DNA from: Metallyticus violacea
Taxonomy: Eukaryota; Arthropoda; Insecta; Mantodea; Metallyticidae
Direction: 5' to 3'
Assembly: GCA_030762175.1 (NCBI GenBank)
Contig: CM060846.1
Span: 237,024,512-237,088,511 of the forward strand
DNA: 64,000 nucleotides
A model generated the notes under the pieces. The model saw only the letters and a list, made by a program, of their open reading frames with translations, did not search any database and was not told the DNA's origin. Positions 12,195 to 26,589 of the stretch are shown here, piece by piece. Position 1 is the first letter of the stretch. Each line of letters opens with the position of its first letter. Position numbers and translations under genes: made by a program.

Positions 12195-13262
12195 AATTTT
12201 TTTTTATTTATTTAATGCTATGGTTTAGACAATGTTATTAGCCATAAAGATAACACAAAAGAAAAAAAATATCTAATAAATTAACATTATAAGTAATTTG
12301 TATAACAATTACCATCCCAGGATATTGATCTCTCTTTCCTCCCAATATTTATCAGCATTTGATGGTAATATTACAGTTTGGAGCTAGTGAGGTGTTCATC
12401 ATTCATAATTTCATTTTGCATACATAAAGGCACACTGGACTCTGAAGCATGCCTCTTGATGCAGATGTTTTGTCATGGAATCATGTCTTGTTAGGAGGCA
12501 GAAATTCATGAGTGCCTGCCTCTTTTCTGGGCCATTCCAGCAGTGATCTTATTCTGTCCTTCCATTCACATGCCTGGACACTGGTCTCAATGTGTTTTAC
12601 GTGAATCTCTCTTATTCTCATCCTAAGTATGGCTTCCTTCGGAAGGGAAGTAAAGTCGTGGGTCCTGTGTCATACATTTACAGCACAAAAAAGAACCTCA
12701 AGCCTGAAAGAGAGGCCTCTGAGCAAAATTTGTCGGCCATTCCACGCCCTGATTTGAATGGGATGCTGATGACCTGAGATGTTAAAGTGCGTCCATAAAT
12801 AAAATCAATCAATCTCTTATTCTCCAATGTATGATTGCTGCAGCTTAAGAGCATGGAACTTCACTTGGGTATGAATGAATTTGGGTTCCCTTCTTACCTA
12901 GTTCATCTGCCACCTCATTCCCTATGATGCCACATGAGAAGAATCCACTGTAGAACCATTCACTTCTGTAAGGCAATAAGCTCTTTAATTACTTTCCTGA
13001 AGTCCAATATGCTGTCACATGGTGGGATATTTTGGTGAAACATGCCTTAAAATTAAAGTATGATGAAGTATGAGAAGGCTTCAGACTGATACAGCAATTG
13101 TTTTGAGGCGATTAGGATAGCCCTCATTTCCCATTGAATGAAACATGATTTCTTCCTAGGGATGAATAGAAGGAGAAGAGACAACAGTTATTCCAATTCC
13201 AGTAGTTCCATTTTTTGTGCCTGAGGTTAACCATTTCTTTAAAACAATCAGTAAATTTTCTT
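12195..13262 (-). pseudogene. LINE fragment: RNase H domain and C-terminus
   Basis: On the minus strand (about 13240-12880) broken frames give a type-I RNase H: GTKNGTTGIGITVVSS, then CDSILDFRKVIKEL, then a WIxSHxGI-like block, GIIGNEVADELGKKG. The last carries the family signature GNExADxLA. Below it (about 12500-12420) is the C-terminal LTRHDSMTKHLHQEA segment, resembling the RTGHDxLxxHLxxI block that follows RNase H in R1/I-type LINEs. The fragment sits between two halves of a PLE reverse transcriptase, which fixes it as an insertion. Its own RT is not present. A SINE is inserted at about 12618-12816. Confidence 0.75.
12618..12816 (+). mobile_element. tRNA-derived SINE, 5'-truncated, with target-site duplication
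   Basis: It begins CCTAAGTATGGCTTCCTTCG and runs to the tail GTCCATAAATAAAATCAATC. It matches the body of the full copies at 16.4 and 52.0 kb but lacks the tRNA head. It is flanked by TCTCTTATTCTC on both sides (about 12606-12617 and 12812-12825), a 12-bp target-site duplication inside the LINE fragment. The 61-codon frame inside it is fortuitous. Confidence 0.85.
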
Positions 13263-13664
13263 TGGGCATGCTAAGAAACAGACTGCATCAAAAGAAACTA
13301 GCAGATTTTTGTTATCTAGTTTGGTGCATCTTTTCTTTCTATTAACTCCAATGTGTTTTTGATGAGTTGACTTTTGTTATTTTAGTGAGGATTGAAATTT
13401 CTTTCACAGGTATTTGGCCAGGTTGCACGTGAGTGAATTTATTGTGTTTACTGTTAGTGTCACTTTATTGCTCAGTTCATGTATTTTTTGGTAGCTTACA
13501 TATTCTAGGTATGGTAGAGTTCTTTGTGTAATTTTTTTTCCCTCTTCATAAAAAAATGTTCACTTTTTAATTTTGTTTATTCAGTTGACATAATTTTGTG
13601 TACCTCATCACAATTCACAAATCTATAGAGAGAAATCTGCACACCACCCTGGAAAGCTGATGGT

Positions 13665-13712
13665 GAATCAATGCTGATTATGAAGGCAATAGCATTGAAA
13701 CATGTTCAAATA
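13665..13712 (+). ncRNA. Degenerate hammerhead motif, 5' arm of the 10.7-kb PLE
   Basis: GCTGATTA replaces CTGANGA (G8 lost), then TGAAGGCAATAGCATT, GAAA and CATGTTC. It is homologous to the motifs at 10.77 and 38.43 kb and is probably inactive. Confidence 0.45.
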
Positions 13713-13752
13713 AGTTGGTAAAAAATTAGTAAAATTTCAATGATTTCCTACC

Positions 13753-16401
13753 TAATTTACATAATTATTGTTACATTTCATTGTGAAAATACCAGTTATT
13801 TAAAATTAAACTGAGCTTAAATTGTTTGAATTGTTTTTAATATATTTATATTTCTTTAGTTTACAGTCACTACAAACTTTGGACCTCATTTATCCACTCA
13901 TCCATTATCATAACCATCATCCTTGTTGTTCTCATCTTCATCATTGTCACAATATTATTTTTACTATTACACTGACAATATCCTAAATTGAAAATTTAAA
14001 TCTTCAGCATTTTACAAAGAAACAAATTACATGTGATGAATTTTATGAATTAAGTTGGCCAAAAAAACTCTTCTTACAGACACTACGGAAACATTTGTGC
14101 AGACCTGCTCAGTTGGGCATTCCCACACAAGGAAATATGTTTATTACTGGTAAGATCTGAGCAAAAGGTGGAATGCACAAACTGTATAAATAATGATGTG
14201 CAGGATGACTACCTTTTCTCTCTGTCCACCTTTTGGTCTACAACTAGAATAAGTACACAGCACCTCTTTTTAAAAACTTCTTTTTATTTCTTTCATAAAA
14301 AATTATGTGAGAATTTCACTGATCTTAGAAATTCATGCAGATTGTAGTCCTCGGAGAAAAACAATTTTATTTGTTCATGTTGGAAAAACATCAGTTCAGC
14401 AGCACAGCTATTGCTTTGGTCTTAGCCAGGGAAGTATGAAGACAGTGCAGGTTAAATTCTGCTCTGATCAAGCACCCTGATTAGGTTTTTATTGGAAATT
14501 TCCCCTCATTCTAAAGAATAAACATTGGTTAATTTCAGGTGCTTTTGGCTCTCAATGTTTACATGGCACAAAACTCATTTATTCTTTATCACTACTTCAC
14601 TGTCCTGAAGACCTATGCAACTACATAAATTGTGAATGTTGAGAAATAAATACAAATGGAAAAAGATTGAGCACAGTAATAATATTCATGTCAGTAGCAT
14701 TTCAGTGTGCAGTGCTATTATTTCATGTGGCTGAATCAATGATTATTCTCCCTTTCTGTCCACCTTTTTTCTCAAACTCTATTATTTTATGCCCATTTAT
14801 TTTTAATTTGGATGATTTAAACACCGTGTGCTTATTTTACACCCAGGTGATTTTTCTTGGCATACTTCTTGTTAAAAATGTTAAGTAGGCATATGCTATA
14901 AGGCTACACAGGACTTTCAAGAGAATGTTCATATATACATCTGTATAAGTAGTTGAAATTGTCGGAAAAATAATATCTACTATATTGAAACACTATATAA
15001 TTAATTTCTTTCCCATTAGTCTCTAATGAAATAAACTATGAAATATGACAGATTTGACTGTCATCACTTATTGTTTCAGCTTTCGATTAATTTCATTGTT
15101 CTCCTTTTTTATGTTTGCTCACACACAACAAGCGCCCTTATAATAACAAACATTGATTTCATCATCTACATAATTAAAATAACATACCTAGTCCTGCCAT
15201 TCACACATTATTTCATATTACATAAAAGCATCCATTTGTAAGAAGCTTGTTTAATGCACACATATTGTAAAACCTTGCTAAGTAAATGTTTACAAGAAAT
15301 ATGACAGTTTATCCAATGCTGCTGCTAAGACAATACTGCAAAGCTCAAATATAAAAAACTTAATGGCAGCAGAGCTTATCACAACATTCAAAATACATAG
15401 ATTCAAATGAATAAGTATTAATGAAAATGTGATTGAATGAAACCCAAAATATTCCACCCAATGAGAAGAAGGAATTAACTCATTTGAAATAGTTTAAAAA
15501 TACAAACACATTACAAGCAATGTGGATTTATGGAAGTATTTACACATTCAAAAAATATCAAGGTATCATTCTATATTTTTTCAGTATATAGGACTGTGTC
15601 TACGGATCATAACTACAAAAGCATTATAAGATAATTGTCTTAATGTACATACTTGTTAAATATATCTGAGAATAATTACAATATTACACTTACTCATTTC
15701 AACCCTGTTTCTTTTATTTCTTTTTCTGGTATACTCTTATACAAATATTATCAACTCCATTTGAAAATTCTAAAACTTAAATTTTGTAAATACAGTCCTT
15801 TCACACTAAATACTCAGCATATGCTTTTGAAGAGCTATCCTTGGGTAATGGCATATAGGGTAGATACTAAATGCTGCACGCAAACCACAAAGCATAATGC
15901 AAGAGATTTTAATGAAAATATCATAGAAATGTTATGCTAATATTATCAGAAATGGAGATATTAAGATGCAATGGCAGCAGTCAAATGAGAAACAGCACAT
16001 TGTAACAATTTTGCTTGAAAGAGAGAAGTAAATTTCTTTCATATAAGAATAAAAAGTATAAGCAGATAAGGAAGTTACCAGTACTCAGAAGGTTGCTCAT
16101 TGCATAACAGGGCAGGTATAACCAGTTACTATTGTTAGAAAGAAAGAAGGTGATGTTAGCTGCAAGTTTACTAGCCTCATTTCCTTCTGTATGCAGATGG
16201 GAGAGTGCTGAACCACATTCTCACTGAATTAAAACATAGCATATGTAAAAGGATTATTTAGTAGCATTACTCATGTTTACAAAAAAAAAAAAAAAAAAAA
16301 AAAAACTTTTAGTGATTTGCAACCCACTGTAGACCTAATAACCATTACACAGACAAAACTAATCTGAGTTAGTATAATGACTAACAAGAAAACATGTAGA
16401 G
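13753..16401. other. No recognisable gene
   Basis: AT-rich DNA. Short frames (for example 14667-14888 and 15653-15940) show no domain. A 25-bp poly-A run lies at 16281-16305. Confidence 0.5.
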
Positions 16402-16732
16402 CAGAAATGAAGTTTTTTTTTTTTTTTTTTGATTTGGTTTATTTATGGACACACTTTAACACCTCATTAGTGTCCCATTGAAATTATAGCCTGAAACGAT
16501 CAATGAATTTTGCCCAAAGGCCTCTTTTTTCAGGCTTGAGGTTCTTTATCGTGCCATAAATGTATTATGACACGGGACCCAGAGCTTTACTTCCCTTCCG
16601 AAGGAAGCCATACTTAGGATTTTTACACCCAAAAAAATCCATCGGTCCTGGCTGATATTGAACCTGCAATCTTGAGTTTAGGAAGCAAGTATGGTTACCA
16701 TTACACCACCAGGACCGACAGAAATGAAGTTT
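16402..16732 (-). mobile_element. tRNA-derived SINE, full-length, with target-site duplication
   Basis: Read on the minus strand from about 16720, the head is tRNA-like: a box A region GGTGGTGTAATGGTAACCAT and box B GGTTCAATATC, flanked by the complementary GGTCCTGG and CCAGGACC. These are internal RNA polymerase III promoter elements. The body follows (CCTAAGTATGGCTTCCTTCG, GAACCTCAAGCCTG), then GTCCATAAATAAACC and a poly-A tail (the T run at 16413-16430). The copy is about 305 bp, bounded by CAGAAATGAAGTTT at 16402-16415 and 16719-16732. Confidence 0.9.
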
Positions 16733-18870
16733 AAATACTATGGATGCTTATTGTCGAAACACAGGTTGTCCTATATAAGTGATAGGAAAGTTTTAAAATA
16801 GAGGAGAGCTTCCTAATCTATTTTTGCTTGTTTTTAACATTATTTATCATCGCTGATGTTTGCACTTAGCATTTAGTATCCACTTTACATACTGAAATAA
16901 TCTTTCTCCAACATGTAACATTTTGGCACAATGATTACATTAACTTCTACTTTCCCAGCTCTTAAACTTCTATTCCTAAGATATTAAATGGTATGCACCA
17001 AACGTATGGATATCTGGAAACATATTGGGCTAACGTCACATTTACTTTGAAACCATCATTCTATTTTCATCTTAGTTGCTAGTAGGGCAGTTTCACATAT
17101 CCACAAAGACAAATCATATAATACATACAATGCTGCTTTTATGATTATATCATAGATTTTGCATTAATATCATATAAAATTGTAAAGCAAGTAATTGTAT
17201 TGTCCTAATAATGAAACATAGATCTGTGCAGCCAGATTTCAAGCCAGAAGCTCCCTGGGGTTTGTTTTTGTTTTTGAGGTAGTCAACTAGGGCCAGTAAA
17301 TTTTCACTTTAAAGCAATCTTTCATACGGTGCTGTTTATTTAATATATCTAATGCTGTTTATTTAATACATCTACTCCCATTATACCATGTGGGACCACA
17401 AAATATATAGAATTGAAACTGAACAGACTTTACATACTTAAATGTTTTTCACCAATTAAATAAAATGCCTATTTGCAAGTGAAGAGCTTGCATATACAAT
17501 TTGGAATGTTAAACATTTTGAACATGATACAAGATTAACATCAAAAAGCATTACTGTTATCCTTTGTAGAGGAAATAAATTATAGAATGTGGAACTGCTT
17601 AGCAGTGATATCAGCACATGTCAAACTAATGAAATATAAACATTCCCATGAATATTTTGTACATAATATTTTAGATATAATCGTCAAAATACAATAGCCA
17701 CAATTAGGATATCTATGTGTTACGAATCAGGTTGCACAGATTCTTGTCTTAGAGATTACTTCACTCAAAGTTATGCAATTTTCAATAATAGGGAACACAG
17801 TATCCAGGGGAAAAACAAAATTATTGCTGAGTTTAATAATACAATGTAAAGCTTCAAATGCATAAAATGGCATAGGGCACAATCTATTCCGATGCCAGAT
17901 TTAGGTTATTTATAATATTCCAATAGAATTTGCAAGCATTCATTCAGTTATGTAAACATACTTAATAGGTTCTTGAACAGAGCCTATACCCGGCTATTAT
18001 GAGCTGGTGGAAGATAAAAGAAAACCAAACATAGAAATCAGCAGTACTACTAATTTACGTTTCTTTTATGTATATCTGCAGTGAGCTGCAGATCCCGACA
18101 CAAACTTACATTTTACCTCTTTACAGGCTCCAACTGTGTTCTCTGATACCAAAAAGGCACATGTGTGCTGTGATAATTTAGCAATGATGAACAAACTGAA
18201 TGAACATTAGCAGAAATGGTGTAATGTACAAACATTTCTTTGAGCTCAGGGCACTGTGTTTTTGTACAATGATTATACATATATGCAACTTTGTAGTGCC
18301 TAAGTATATTTAATGCATCATACATATTACCTAAAAAAATGGCTAGGTAGGCACAGAGAAAAAATAGAGAAGGAAGCTAATGTACAATGCACTGATTGAA
18401 GTCATACCAAGTATGTGCATGTGATCAAACACACTTGTTTATCTGATAATACCTCCAACATTATAAGCATGTTTGACATGAAATAACCCTAAATCCTTGG
18501 AGAAAGTACCTTTTAAGTATAATTCCTTAACTCATACATAAAATAAATAAAATAACAATTTCTAACAAACATGGTTATTTCATAAAAATAAACATGTACA
18601 ATATATCCACAAATAACCTGTTATTATAAATGTATATAACATTGCAATGGTGTATATACAATCTACATATTCGTGTCACAGGAAAGAGCAAATCAAAGAA
18701 TTTCTATTTTTAATATTGTAGGAGTCTCATTGCTGGTGATAACTGTACCTAGATGGCTCTGAAATGTGTTTTACATTGAGCAAAGAGAAAAACAATTAGG
18801 AAATCCCACAACAATGCATCTGATGTGTTTTGGGTTATGCTAAAACACTGGCAGTGTTGTGGCACAGAAG
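16733..18870. other. No recognisable gene
   Basis: AT-rich DNA with no recognised domain. The minus-strand frame at 18113-18325 has no family resemblance. Confidence 0.5.
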
Positions 18871-19880
18871 TGAGCCTTTATGAAGCCTTTTAGCAAAAGG
18901 CATCATGTAACCAGATGATTGTTAACTGGCACTCTGATTTTTTGAAGAAGGGATGGAAACAGAAAAGGTCATTCAGTGCGACAGTCTGTCAATGCAGAAG
19001 TTGTGGAATCATTTGTATGCAGTCCTAAGAAGTCAGTGCATAGAGCTAGCTGAGAGTTGTACGTTCCTAAATCTACTATATCTAAGATTCTGTACAGTAA
19101 TTTGAAACTGCACCCTTACAAATTGCAATTGGTGACTGTGGAAACCAGAGGACTACAAAAATAACTAGTTTTTGAAAAAATAAATTACCTTTGATGGAGA
19201 ATGATGAAGACTTGCTTTCAAGAATAATTTTTAATGATGAAGCAACTTTCAAATCTGTGGAAGAGTGAACAGGCACAATGTCAGAATATGGAGGAATGAG
19301 AATCCACATGCTACTATGAAGGTTCAATATGACTTGTTGAAGATAGATATCTTTTATGCCATCTCTAGTTGGAAAGTGTACATCCTATTCTTCTTGGAGA
19401 AAGCCGTTGCTGGAACCAAGTATCCGTACATGCTGACAAGTGACCATTTTTAAAATTGGAAGAGTATGAAGCCCGCAACAAATTTTTGTACCAGCAAGAT
19501 GAATCACCACACCAATGACATCACTGGGTTTGGGAACGAATGAATGATTTAATACCAAGGGAGGGCACTGGGGAGTTGATGATAACATCTTCTGCAAAAG
19601 GCCTCCTAGGTACTGCCCTACCTTCCCTTGTTACCCCTGGATCTGCAATAGATACAAGAATGTATCACTTTTGCCATTGCATCCATCTGGGTGGATATAC
19701 TGGAATGTGTGTGGAGAGAATGTAAATATCACCTTGATGTCTGCATGCAACACAGGGCTCATATTGAGTATGTGTGTGAGATAAGGTTGAAAAATATTTA
19801 CTCTTTCTAATGATACCAGTTTCGTATGCATAAGATCATCAATGGTGATGCCATGTCAATTTATAATTAAGGTCATTTGT
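18871..19880 (+). pseudogene. IS630/Tc1-superfamily transposase remnant
   Basis: Order of recognisable blocks: an SVHRASRELYVPKSTISKIL-like HTH (about 19030-19090); LHPYKLQLV (about 19110-19135); DEDLLSRIIFNDEATFKS (about 19205-19258), which holds the first catalytic D; NRHNVRIWRNENPHATMKV (about 19268-19325); a QQDESPHQ block for the second D (about 19493-19515); and a C-terminal WRECKYHLDVCMQHRAHIEY region (about 19713-19770). These match the DDE transposases often annotated as Tc3-like in insect genomes. Frames shift at least four times, so it is inactive. Terminal inverted repeats were not delimited. Confidence 0.8.
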
Positions 19881-21045
19881 GTCACCTTTTGTTGAGAGTA
19901 TACATGCTGTAACCAGCATGATATATTTCAAATCTGTCTATTCCTAAAACCACAGGGAGCATTACTTTGTTAGTTAACTTATCGTTTTCTCCAGTTTGCT
20001 ACTTTACTATCAGTTAGAAAGCATGATAGTTGTTAGTTGCTCCTTGTTCAATTTGATTGCAGTTGCAGTACTTTTCCTTGTATGTTACAGGGCATAGTTT
20101 CAAAGTACATACCATTAGCTTCCCTACTGCAGATTTTAGCATACTTAAGTTACAATTACCATAAAGTAATGAACAACTGTTTTACAGCTAAAATGAGAAA
20201 ATGCCTCATCTTTAATTAAATTTTGTATGTAATGCTACTAATAAATAATCATAAAATGCCAGATAATAAATTCTAAAAGAATACTTAAGTCTTTGAATGA
20301 GTACTTCTGCCATTCCTCTAAATATAAAGTATCACCATTACCATCATCATCATTACAGTCATTAAAACCCAATTACTGTTTAACTATAATTTTAAAAAAT
20401 GTCAAAATATGAAATATGAAATCAACAAATATCCTGAATCCCCCCCCTAATTCTTGAATAAAACATTGGTTTTATTTGGAATACAATTTTTTTCAGAAAT
20501 TCTTTTGTGATGAATGTTTCAAGGCAAACAGTCTGTTTCTTTGGAAGCTGTAATATGAAGCTCTAAACTGACAGCATATCTCCTTGTGAAGCATTACACC
20601 AGTGACCGGCAGGATTGCAAGGACAGCCAATTCATGACAACATGTACTGGTATGTTACAATAGCATACAGCAAAGCATACAAACAGATGAAAGTTATGAA
20701 ATGCTTAATGTCTGAACCTGATTGCAGCTGTAAGTGCAGATCAAGTATTTTTACATTTAAGGGCACTTAGGAAGAATTGCTTTTCATTGATTATGAAGGG
20801 GTTACAAAATATTTACTATTAAATAAAAAAATATTAAATCAAAGAGATTTGTTTTAAAATTCTAAACAATTTATATCATGGTAAAGAATATGACAAATAT
20901 ACTGGTGACTGGCTAATAAATCAACTGAAAGAAACTGGCATATAAGTAGTCTAAAATAATTGTTTTACTCTATTATTTAATGCATTGAATTCATAATAAT
21001 TAAAATAACAAAACTTTCTTGTTATTGAAACTTATTCTAATTGAC
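19881..21045. other. No recognisable gene
   Basis: AT-rich DNA without domains. A short run of CAT/CAC trinucleotides lies near 20340. Confidence 0.5.
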
Positions 21046-22200
21046 TGATTTATAGCAGGAGGAAGATCACAAATCTGCATCCTATGAGCTAGCTACTCAC
21101 TTTAGTTACAGAATCTGTATGCATTTAGCTGGGATATGTAAGATTTTCGCTGAAAGACGTGTCATTAAAGAATATTTAATAAAGTAGACAAAAGAATTTT
21201 GTTTGAGTCTACTCAAGACAGTACTATATGTTTGTCTGCTGCCATGTGCAGTATCCCTCCAAATTGAAGATCTTTGTCAGGTTTCATAACTAAGGCATCT
21301 GAGAAATGTCATGACTTTACTGCATATTTGTTAGCTGTGGACAAATTACTTATGTGTGTGATATGATGCAAGTTGCAGATTTAATTTAATTTGTGCAAAA
21401 ACTGTCAAATTGGACAAAATGAGTGTAGTGACAAAAACTGTTCATTTTTACTTCTTGCAGACTTTGAATGACATTTTCATTGCAAAGTACAGTTAAAAAA
21501 ACTAGGCAGATTTTTTTGAGCTTTATAAGGAAATGTCAGTGATGAAAGACAAGGCTGCAACTTAATTCCAAGATGCAAAGAGTGTTTGTACTTTTGCATT
21601 TTTACAGATTTGACAAATTAATTGAACCTTAGTTTATTTTTGCAGGGAAACAACAGATCATTACTGAAATGTATAATACAGTAAAAAGCCTTAAAGATAA
21701 AATTTGCCTATAGAAGCATCAATTAAGAACAAACTTTCCAAGGCTTACTTCAGTTTCTTTTATGTAGTGATCTAGAAGAACATCTTCAATAACTTTGAAC
21801 TGCATGGACAGTTCTAAATATTTCCAGGACCTAAGACATTCTTGCATCTATTTCACATTATTTGCTACTCCATTCTCAGTAAATGTTGATTCCATTCCCT
21901 TGCATTTACAGATAAATTGTTATTGATTTCCAGTGTGAAGGGCAGAAAAATTATAATTTTAGAAACAACTTGAGAGATGGTTACAACAAATTTATTTGCT
22001 CCAGGTTCCCATGTTTGCATAATCATGCAGCTAAATTGTTGTATATGTTTGCCTCAACACACTTATGTGAACAGTCATTTTGTTATGAAGCTATGAAAGT
22101 AAAATGTTTGTATGGCTAACATCTGAAAGCTATTCTTAGATTAAAAGGTGCACAAAATGGGGCTCTAAATATTTAATGCCTGGCTAAGGGCAAAATGATA
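21046..22200 (+). pseudogene. hAT-derived transposase relic, GTF2I/FAM200/ZBED type
   Basis: The best-preserved block is C-terminal (about 22000-22170): AAKLLYMFASTHLCEQSF followed after a short gap by HLKAILRLKGAQNGA. This resembles the MASLFGSTYVCEQxFSxM...LRLATT dimerisation region of GTF2IRD2/FAM200-type hAT proteins. An upstream match, KCHDFTAYLLAVD (about 21305-21345), fits the FDFYSLALDES catalytic-D region. Between them only scattered resemblance remains, with many stops. The copy looks old. Clade assignment is by motif memory and is tentative. Confidence 0.5.
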
Positions 22201-24142
22201 TGCAGGCAATAACAAATTTAGAAAGGCAAGCATTGTTTTCAAAAATAATGTAAAGTTAATTTCTGAAAATGTGCCAGAATTTCCCTCTGTTTAATACTTT
22301 GAAAAATGTTAAGTCACACGTTTAGACAACTGAATATAGACAAATATGTTGTTTTATATGAATGTTAATATAAATCATCTGCAAATGTGTGAAGATTGGT
22401 TTCATTTTAATAATTTGTAAAATATTTGCTATGACAACCAAAGTAAATATTCTTTACTATTGTTATTAGTGCTATTTATTCTTTTATGTATTATTTTATA
22501 AAAAGTTCCTTCATCAATAACATAATTCATGTTGCTGAATTCATGATAATGCACTTTGCTGATACACCAAAGCTAAAGAAAAAGATCTTACACTGCAGGA
22601 AGAATGAAAGCCCTGCCGGTCACTTCACTGCACCTTCTCAGTTATTCTTCTGGTGTGCATGCCTGTTTGCATTCAGAGGTACATAGTGTGTGTGCATGTA
22701 TGCATTCATGTGCATATGTCTGTCTATCCAAGAGAGTATAGAAAGGCCTTATCAGAAAATCTGTTAATGTACATTCTGTTGAGCATCTTACCGACTCATT
22801 GTCTCACCCTCAAGCAAAAGAATGATTTCAACTTCTATTATTTATGCTTTGCATACTGCACCTTGTCATTAAATCATGCCTGCACCTGAAAATTAATAAG
22901 GTTTATGGCAGGACTAGGTAAATGACACATATTTTCACTTTTGATTCTGTGTACCATGAGCAATAATTTAAAAAAATAATTTTCCAAATCAAACAGTGAT
23001 TTATTCACTCAATATGTCACAAGTAACTCTAATAGAGTTTTGGCATTGGAACAACTCTTGATTCCTGAGCAAGTCATGTAATGAAGGTGAATTAAGATTT
23101 TTTTTTTTAACAATAACAAAATTATTGGGTGGCTCGGGATATTGGAATTTTCTTATAGGCTATTCCTTTTTTAATGTTTTATACCTTCTTCATTATTCTT
23201 GCTTCATTCAAAGTATCTTAATTGCAGATTAATATACTGCATGCTTACACATAAAACATAACTACAAATATAAACAAGAAAACAAACTTTTCATTTAAGC
23301 TAAATCTGGAACACAATCCCTTAATGCATAACATTTAAAAATTAGCAACAATTTTTAAATGTTTTTGGAGATCTTAAATCATTTATGGTTTTATGAAACA
23401 TTTTGTGTTACGGTACATTTATAACCTCATACAATAAATTTACTCTAAAATGGATATATGGCAGTGAACTCCAGGTGTCCAAATGAATTACTGTATTTTC
23501 ATATGAAACAGACCTGTCAAAACCATACACTTCAGTACACAAAGGATACTATTCCATGTCTTGCACTATAGTCCCATGTAAAAAAGTTTCATGAAACTCT
23601 ACATTTCATGAAATTCTATGATACTTGATTTAATGAGTACATTACTAAGGCCGCATTTATACAGCTTGTTATAAAAAAAATAGTCACACATAATAGTTGC
23701 TGTAATTATCATACAAGTCTTTGCAAAGCCAAGAATTCACTTTACAGTATAATGGTCCATTGTGTGACATATTATTCACAGTTTGAAATGTTAACACTTT
23801 ATGCAAGCACTTTCAACAGGCTGCTGCTGTGAATTCAAGTACATTAGGAATTCCGTTATTTGTGAGATCATCACTTCAATTAATTTTAGGATTTTCGTAA
23901 AAGTATGCTCCATCTATATGATGAACTGTATGATGAACATATTAAAGAAGGTTAAGAATAATGCCAAGTATAATGAGATGCTGTAAATTATGCTTAAACT
24001 TCATTTCAGTATGTTAAGATATTATTTGCATTAACATTTCTGAGTTTTTCTTTTTGTTAATACATTTCGAAGTTTCTATTGCTTATGAGATAAACTGTGA
24101 AAACTCTGCTTAAGAAATTATAGCAACAGTTTTAAGTATTCA
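22201..24142. other. Probable 3' flank or UTR of AMMECR1; no other gene seen
   Basis: This lies just downstream of the minus-strand AMMECR1 stop. It is AT-rich with no coding signal recognised. Several TTTATT strings (AATAAA on the minus strand) are present, but in DNA this AT-rich they cannot fix a polyadenylation site. Confidence 0.4.
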
Positions 24143-24499
24143 TCACTTCCGTTTCCTTATAGACTGAGAATAAGGTGGTGGAAAGCTCACTGTAGAATTT
24201 GATGTGTCTTGACTACCTGAACAAGGGGGTAAGTGATACAATGCTGATGGCCCTGGTGCTGTCTGATCCCACCAATGTACCACTGAAGTATGTGGTGAAA
24301 CTGAGTGTAGAGGTGGCACCACATAAGTCTGAGGCATGAATGAGGTTGATGGAGTAGGGAAAGACTGATGAAGCACTGGTGGAGGTGGTAGTACTATTGT
24401 AGGTGGTGGGTGTGCTGAATGGTGCAGAGGTACACTTGAAGGTGGTGTACTCCAGAGCACTGCACCACTACTGGGGCCAGAAGGGCCCCACAGTATCTG
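24143..24499 (-). CDS. Proline-rich in-frame extension beyond the AMMECR1 TAG
   Basis: Directly after the TAG at 24500-24502 the same reading frame continues for 118 codons (QILWGPSGPSSG...) to a TGA at 24143-24145. The translation is rich in Pro, Ser and His (runs such as PPPTIVLPPPPVLHQSFP) and ends SIRKRK. Base composition is clearly less AT-rich than the neighbourhood. An open frame of this length and bias is unlikely by chance. It may be a C-terminal tail reached by stop-codon readthrough, a formerly coding tail cut off by a recent nonsense change, or a sequencing error at the TAG. Vertebrate AMMECR1 ends about 20 residues after the equivalent point, so a long tail is not universal. Confidence 0.6.
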   Translation of the reverse strand, partial: QILWGPSGPSSGAVLWSTPPSSVPLHHSAHPPPTIVLPPPPVLHQSFPTPSTSFMPQTYVVPPLHSVSPHTSVVHWWDQTAPGPSALYHLPPCSGSQDTSNSTVSFPPPYSQSIRKRK

Positions 24500-24694
<195 letters not shown>

Positions 24695-24748
24695 TTATAT
24701 TTCTAGGAGAATCAATTTACTTCACTTTTATAACAATTAAAAAAATTA

Positions 24749-26530
<1,782 letters not shown>

Positions 26531-26543
26531 AATAGTGGGGGGA

Positions 26544-26545
<2 letters not shown>

Positions 26546-26585
<40 letters not shown>
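26546..26585. repeat. (GA)n microsatellite
   Basis: About 20 GA units immediately before a pogo/Tigger remnant. The RERERE frame through it is an artefact. Confidence 0.95.
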
Positions 26586-26587
<2 letters not shown>

Positions 26588-26589
26588 TG

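Larger units (their letters stand above)
10730..13752 (-). mobile_element. Penelope-like element with three later insertions
   Basis: The 3' arm (10730-10815, minus) and 5' arm (about 13660-13752, plus) are inverted copies: AATGAAATTTGAGTGATTTCC-like versus AATTTCAATGATTTCC-like ends. On the minus strand, from high to low coordinates: an RT N-terminal part (about 13620-13262) with TVNTINSLTCNLAKYL and NKNLLVSFDAV, corresponding to RT motifs 1-A; an RT catalytic part (about 12195-11880) with GNVYTKE and the diagnostic YHYVDDIFIIGNEKW; a GIY-YIG start (about 11415-11350) reading EINCKDCN then YIGKTK; and its C-terminus (about 11120-10850) ending VTFDLPNSNNLNTKF. The coding order is exactly that of a PLE. 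It is split by a LINE fragment at 12195-13262, which itself holds a SINE, and by a PLE foldback at 11126-11350. Stops and frameshifts occur throughout. Confidence 0.8.

Noticed and set aside
14390..14470. Possible snRNA or tRNA gene near a GTCTTAGCCAGG string
   Set aside because: No tRNA boxes in correct spacing and no fold supporting an RNA gene could be made.
18113..18325. 70-residue minus-strand frame near 18.2 kb
   Set aside because: No domain, no splice support and no codon bias; treated as chance.
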